Shown here in pieces: positions 60,217 to 64,000 of a DNA stretch of 64,000 bases. Position 1 is the first letter of the stretch; every line of letters begins with the position of its first letter. The DNA is from Streptomyces kronopolitis (lineage in GTDB: Bacteria; Actinomycetota; Actinomycetes; Streptomycetales; Streptomycetaceae), in NCBI RefSeq assembly GCF_014646275.1, contig NZ_BMND01000017.1, forward strand, positions 62,001-126,000. The letters are read 5' to 3'. The notes beneath the pieces are model-generated. The model had not been told where the DNA came from and did no database searches. It worked only from the letters and a program-made list of their open reading frames with translations. Made by a program: the position numbers and the translations under genes.

Positions 60217-60273
60217 GTCCCGCGGGCTCGTCCCGCAGGCCCGTCCCGCAGGCCCGGGTGCGGCCCGCGGGAC
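60217..60273. terminator. Bidirectional terminator with internal CCCGTCCCGCAGG repeats
   Basis: GTCCCGCGGGC (60217-60227) is perfectly complementary to GCCCGCGGGAC (60263-60273). The loop contains direct repeats of the type CGTCCCGCAGGC. It separates converging genes. Confidence 0.75.
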
Positions 60274-60306
60274 GCCGGCGGCGGAAGGGAAAGCCCCGGA
60301 TCGGGC

Positions 60307-61329
60307 CTAGGCGCGCCAGGACGCCGTGTACGCGTCGATCTCGGCCGACAGGCGGGACTTCGCCGCGGTGTCCATGAAGGAGGCCTCGACGGCGTTCTTG
60401 GCCAGGCCCGCGACACCGGCCGCGTCCAGCCCCAGCAGCCGGGCGGCGACGCCGTACTCGGTGTTGAGGTCGGTGCCGAACATCGGGGGGTCGTCGCTGT
60501 TGATGGTGACCAGCACGCCCGCGTCGACCATCTCCTGGAGCGGGTGCTCCTCCAGGGTGCGCACCGCGCGGGTGGCGATGTTGGAGGTGGGGCAGACCTC
60601 CAGCGGGATGCGGTGCTCGGCGAGATGCGCCAGCAGCGCGGGGTCCTGGGGGGCGCTGGTGCCGTGGCCGATGCGCTCGGCGCCCAGCTCGCGCAGCGCG
60701 TCCCAGATCGTGCCGGGGCCGGTGGTCTCGCCGGCGTGCGGCACGGAGTGCAGCCCGACCGCGCGGGCACGGTCGAAGTACGGCTTGAACTGCGGGCGCG
60801 GCACCCCGATCTCCGGGCCGCCGAGACCGAACGAGACCAGGCCCTCGGGCTGCAGGTCGCAGGCGATCCGGGCGGTCTCCTCCGCGGACTCCAGGCCCGC
60901 CTCGCCCGGGATGTCGAAGCACCAGCGCAGCACCACGCCGAGCTCCGACTCCGCCGCCTTGCGGGCGTCCTCGATCGCCTCGACGAACGCGGCGTCGGGG
61001 ATGCCGCGCCGGGTCGAGCTGAAGGGCGTGACGGTCAGCTCGGCGTAGCGGATCTGCTGGCGGGCCATGTCCCGGGCGACCTCGTACGTCAGCAGCCGGA
61101 CGTCCTCGGCGTCGCGGATCAGGTCCACGACGGAGAGGTAGACCTCGATGAAGTGCGCGAAGTCGCGGAAGGTGAAGTAGTCGGCCAGCGCGTCCGGGTC
61201 GGTGGGGACGGCGGAGTCGGGGTGGCGGGCCGCCAGCTCGGAGACGATCCGCGGGGACGCCGATCCGACGTGGTGGACGTGCAGCTCCGCCTTGGGCAGG
61301 CCCGTGATGAAGGCATCGAGATCGGACAA
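60307..61329 (-). CDS. Adenosine deaminase-family hydrolase, possibly aminodeoxyfutalosine deaminase
   Basis: A 340-residue TIM-barrel deaminase. I chose TTG 61329 (SDLDAFITGLPKAELHVHHV) because AGGAGGAA lies 3-4 bases upstream. Metal ligands: HVHHVGSAS (His-X-His, about residues 18-20), HAGET (about 210) and SDDPPMFGTDLN (about 290). HVHHVGSAS replaces the HLHLEGT-type motif of true adenosine deaminases. As I remember, a Streptomyces homologue (SCO5662) was shown to deaminate 6-aminodeoxyfutalosine in menaquinone synthesis. It is unrelated to polyamines and sits inside that cluster in the opposite direction. Confidence 0.85.
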   Translation of the reverse strand: MSDLDAFITGLPKAELHVHHVGSASPRIVSELAARHPDSAVPTDPDALADYFTFRDFAHFIEVYLSVVDLIRDAEDVRLLTYEVARDMARQQIRYAELTVTPFSSTRRGIPDAAFVEAIEDARKAAESELGVVLRWCFDIPGEAGLESAEETARIACDLQPEGLVSFGLGGPEIGVPRPQFKPYFDRARAVGLHSVPHAGETTGPGTIWDALRELGAERIGHGTSAPQDPALLAHLAEHRIPLEVCPTSNIATRAVRTLEEHPLQEMVDAGVLVTINSDDPPMFGTDLNTEYGVAARLLGLDAAGVAGLAKNAVEASFMDTAAKSRLSAEIDAYTASWRA

Positions 61330-61595
61330 CGGTTCCTCCTGGTCAAAGGGTGCGCCGCGGTGCGCGGAACGGCCCGGCCATGCTATGCGGGGTGCGACTG
61401 GCATGGTGCCGGGGTTGCGCGCCCGGCCCCGGGACCGGCCGGTGCCGCGACGGCCCGCCCGGCCCGCCCGCGACGCGTCCGGCCGCCCCCGCCCCCGTGG
61501 TGCTCCCCGTGCGGTCGTGCATCATGCCGGGATTCTGTCGGCGGGCACTGACAACGTGTCGGGGTCGCTACCGGGTAAAGAACAGAATTCGTCGT

Positions 61596-61622
61596 GTAAC
61601 CAAAAGGCAACAACGGAATCAC
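61596..61622 (+). promoter_or_regulatory. GlnR-like box before the second polyamine dehydrogenase
   Basis: GTAAC, six bases, GCAAC, six bases, ATCAC match the GlnR pattern GTnAC-n6-GAAAC-n6-GTnAC with two single departures. The site is 104 bases before the ATG at 61727 in a less GC-rich stretch. It would link polyamine use to nitrogen limitation. Inference from pattern only. Confidence 0.45.
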
Positions 61623-61726
61623 TTGTTGAGGTCGCGTTCCTCTGTCAGGATCGGCCATCGATTCCGGAAATAGCTACGCCAGGCAGTGCCGCTGAGCGGC
61701 CCCGGCGCCCGGCGGAGGAGAGCACC

Positions 61727-63244
61727 ATGGATCAGCGATTCGATGCCACCGAGCGCTTCGCGGAAGGCGCGCAATTCATCGCGGGACGCCTCCGGAGCGG
61801 CAGTTCCGGCCGCACCCAGGACGTCGTGGACCCGGCGACCGGCGAGACGGTGTACTCCTACGAACTCGCCGGTGCGGCGGAGGTGGACGCGGCCGTCGAC
61901 GCCGCCCGGCAGGCGTTCGCCGAATGGGGCGGTGCCACGCCCGGCGAGCGCTCCGACACCCTGCACCGCTTCGCCGCGGCCCTCGCCGAGGACGCCGGCG
62001 ACCTGGCCCGCGCCGAGTCGCTGAACTGCGGAAAGCCGATCAAGCTCAGCGAGGAGTTCGACGTACCGGGCTCGATCGACAACGCCGCGTTCTTCGCGGG
62101 CGCCGCCCGCCACCTGGAGGGCAAGGCGGCCGGGGAGTACAGCCCCGACCACACCTCCGTGATCCGCCGCGAGCCGATCGGCGTCGTCGGCTCCATCGCC
62201 CCGTGGAACTACCCGCTCCAGATGGCCGCCTGGAAGGTGCTGCCGGCCATCGCCGCGGGCAACACCATCGTCCTCAAGCCGGCCGAGATCACCCCCTTCA
62301 CCTCGCTGCTGTTCGCGCAGGCCGCCCAGCGCGCCGGGCTGCCCGACGGGGTGCTCAACATCGTCTCCGGCGCCGGGCGGGACGCCGGTGAGCGGCTGGT
62401 GGGCCACCCCTCCGTCGCCATGACCTCCTTCACCGGCTCGACCGCCGTCGGCAAGCGGGTCGCCGAGATCGCCACCGGCACCGTCAAGCGGCTGCACCTC
62501 GAACTCGGCGGCAAGGCCCCCTTCGTCGTCTTCGACGACGCCGACCTGGAGGCCGCCGTGCACGGCGCGGTCGCCGGGGCACTGATCAACACCGGCCAGG
62601 ACTGCACCGCCGCCACCCGCGCCTATGTCCAGCGCCCCCTCTACGACGCCTTCGTGCGGGGCGTCGCCGACCTGATGGCGACCGTGCGGCTCGGCGACCC
62701 CTTCGACCCGTCCACCGACCTGGGCCCGCTGATCTCGCACGCCCAGCGCGACCGGGTGGCCGGCTTCGTCGACCGGGCCCGCGCCTACGCCACCGTCGTC
62801 ACCGGCGGCGAGGCCCCCGGCGGGGAGCTGGCCAAGGGCGCCTACTACCGGCCCACGCTGGTCGCCGGTGCCGCGCAGGACAGCGAGATCGTGCAGTCCG
62901 AGCTCTTCGGCCCGGTGCTGGTCGTGCTGCCCTTCGACAGCGACGACGAGGGCATCGCCCTGGCCAACGACACCCCCTACGGGCTGGCCGCCTCCGCCTG
63001 GAGCCGGGACGTCTACCGCACCGGCCGCGCCACCCGTGAGATCAACGCGGGCTGCGTCTGGGTCAACGACCACATCCCGATCATCAGCGAGATGCCGCAC
63101 GGCGGTGCCAAGGCATCCGGCTTCGGCAAGGACATGTCGGCCTACTCCTTCGAGGAGTACACCCAGGTCAAGCACGTGATGTACGACAACACCGCGGTGG
63201 CCCGCAAGGACTGGCACCGCACGGTCTTCGGGGACCGCCCGTAA
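61727..63244 (+). CDS. Aldehyde dehydrogenase, gamma-aminobutyraldehyde dehydrogenase type (second copy)
   Basis: A 505-residue aldehyde dehydrogenase. ATG 61727 (MDQRFDATERFAEGAQFIAG) follows GGAGGAGAG. Catalytic Cys293 is in INTGQDCTAATR, Glu259 in HLELGGKAP, with APWNYPLQMAAWKVLPAIAA and TSFTGSTAVGKRVA intact. It resembles the 57406 enzyme but is clearly a divergent paralogue, with an extra 20-residue C-terminal tail ending DWHRTVFGDRP. It probably acts on a different aldehyde, for example from spermidine or as succinate-semialdehyde dehydrogenase. A GlnR-like box lies upstream. Confidence 0.88.
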   Translation: MDQRFDATERFAEGAQFIAGRLRSGSSGRTQDVVDPATGETVYSYELAGAAEVDAAVDAARQAFAEWGGATPGERSDTLHRFAAALAEDAGDLARAESLNCGKPIKLSEEFDVPGSIDNAAFFAGAARHLEGKAAGEYSPDHTSVIRREPIGVVGSIAPWNYPLQMAAWKVLPAIAAGNTIVLKPAEITPFTSLLFAQAAQRAGLPDGVLNIVSGAGRDAGERLVGHPSVAMTSFTGSTAVGKRVAEIATGTVKRLHLELGGKAPFVVFDDADLEAAVHGAVAGALINTGQDCTAATRAYVQRPLYDAFVRGVADLMATVRLGDPFDPSTDLGPLISHAQRDRVAGFVDRARAYATVVTGGEAPGGELAKGAYYRPTLVAGAAQDSEIVQSELFGPVLVVLPFDSDDEGIALANDTPYGLAASAWSRDVYRTGRATREINAGCVWVNDHIPIISEMPHGGAKASGFGKDMSAYSFEEYTQVKHVMYDNTAVARKDWHRTVFGDRP

Positions 63245-63348
63245 GGGACCTCCCTTCCCCGGGCCCCCGGGCCCCTCCTGCGGCCAGCGCCGCGCGGCAC
63301 CGTCACCACCGGCCGAGCGCCGGGTCCACCCCTGAAAGGGCACCGCGC

Positions 63349-64000
63349 ATGGAGCACCACGAGCAGCCCGCACCCCTGTCCCCGGCCGAACTCACCGCCG
63401 TGCGCCGCAGCATGACCGACGGCCGGATGGCCATGACCCGGCGCTCCCTGCTGCGGGCCGGCGGCGCCCTGGCGGCCGCGGCCGGCGGGCTCGGTGCCCT
63501 GTCGGCGTGCGGTATCCCGCCCGCGGGCCGCACGGACGCCGGCAAAAGCACGGACCACTCGGCGGCGGAGAAGCGCCTCAACTTCTCCAACTGGACCGAG
63601 TACATGGACGTCAGCAAGGACGGCAAGCGCCATCCGACGCTCGACCGCTTCACCCGGCGCACCGGCATCGCCGTCAACTACACCGAGGACATCAACGACA
63701 ACGACGAGTTCTTCGGCAAGATCCAGGCGCAGCTGGCGGCCGGCCAGGACACCGGCCGCGACCTGATCGTGCTCACCGACTGGATGTGCGCCCGGATGAT
63801 CTCCCTGGGCTGGATCCAGCAGCTGGACCCGGGCAACCTGCCGCACGCCTACGCCAACCTCTCGGCGCAGTACCGCGACCCGGCCTGGGACCCGGGCCGC
63901 GCGCACTCCTACGTCTGGCAGGGCATCCCGGCGATCATCGCGTACAACAAGAAGGCCACCGGCGGGAAGAAGGTCGACTCGATCAGCCAGCTGCTGGAGG
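63349..64000 (+). CDS. Spermidine/putrescine-binding lipoprotein (second copy), 3' end cut by window edge
   Basis: A PotD-like gene, incomplete at the window end (217 codons seen). ATG 63349 (MEHHEQPAPLSPAELTAVRR) follows AAAGGG; a downstream ATG (MTDGRMAMTRRSLLRAGG) could be the start. Twin arginines at 31-32 (TRRSLLRAGG) and the lipobox ALSAC (Cys54) suggest Tat export. INDNDEFFGKIQAQLAAGQD, VLTDWMCARMISLGW and VWQGIPAIIAYNKKA match the first copy. It lies 104 bases after the dehydrogenase and likely begins the transporter operon. Confidence 0.88.
   Translation, partial: MEHHEQPAPLSPAELTAVRRSMTDGRMAMTRRSLLRAGGALAAAAGGLGALSACGIPPAGRTDAGKSTDHSAAEKRLNFSNWTEYMDVSKDGKRHPTLDRFTRRTGIAVNYTEDINDNDEFFGKIQAQLAAGQDTGRDLIVLTDWMCARMISLGWIQQLDPGNLPHAYANLSAQYRDPAWDPGRAHSYVWQGIPAIIAYNKKATGGKKVDSISQLLE

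Overview
The window comes from the chromosome of a Streptomyces species. The evidence is the very high GC content with strong G/C at third codon positions, many GTG/TTG starts, and a gene order I recognise as the conserved core block of Streptomyces chromosomes (in S. coelicolor roughly SCO5575 to SCO5665, numbering from memory). Developmental genes specific to this group, nsdA and whiG, are present. There is no rRNA, tRNA, CRISPR array, insertion sequence or prophage.

Layout. 1-7.7 kb: end of a secreted CAP-domain protein, acylphosphatase, a small coiled-coil protein, the chromosome-condensation ATPase smc and the glucose permease glcP. 7.7-12.2 kb: a flavin-dependent oxidoreductase, an NCS1 nucleobase permease and ftsY. 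12.2-19.7 kb: a Prim-Pol-like protein, nsdA, and the nitrogen operon amtB-glnK-glnD behind a well-formed GlnR box. 19.8-24.5 kb: ffh, a phosphotriesterase-like hydrolase, a methyltransferase and an SprT-like protein. 24.6-31.9 kb: rpsP-khpA-rimM-trmD, rplS, four tandem type I signal peptidases (sipW-Z), a NUDIX hydrolase and a DUF2469 protein. 32-37.5 kb: yraN-comM-dprA, whiG and a TetR regulator. 37.5-39.7 kb: a repeat-rich stretch around an M23 peptidase. 39.7-44.5 kb: rpsB-tsf-pyrH-frr-cdsA. 44.5-46.7 kb: an unusual leader, an RNHCP-family zinc protein with no canonical start codon, and rlmN. 46.7-50.8 kb: a TPP riboswitch and the thiamine ABC transporter thiBPQ. 50.8-55.2 kb: a DMT-type transporter, a LOG-family protein and an ABC ATPase/membrane protein pair. 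55.3-64 kb: a polyamine catabolism cluster (aminotransferase, Lrp regulator, two aldehyde dehydrogenases, two spermidine/putrescine-binding lipoproteins) with an inserted adenosine-deaminase-family gene. The last gene is cut by the window edge.

Themes. Protein export is concentrated here: FtsY and Ffh are the receptor and GTPase of the SRP pathway, and four signal peptidases process exported proteins. Translation genes (S16, L19, S2, EF-Ts, RRF, RimM, TrmD, RlmN) are punctuated by GC-rich hairpins that look like terminators or attenuators. Nitrogen supply is covered by ammonium uptake with PII signalling and by polyamine breakdown.

Most of the window is ordinary core genome, and I found no wholly new multigene system. 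The observations most worth checking are the RNHCP gene that appears to start at ATC behind a perfect ribosome binding site and a hairpin, a possible two-state leader covering the rplS start codon, the low-complexity insertion in the Smc hinge, the minisatellites around the M23 peptidase, the overlapping upstream reading frame in the thiB leader, and a GlnR-like box in front of the second polyamine dehydrogenase.
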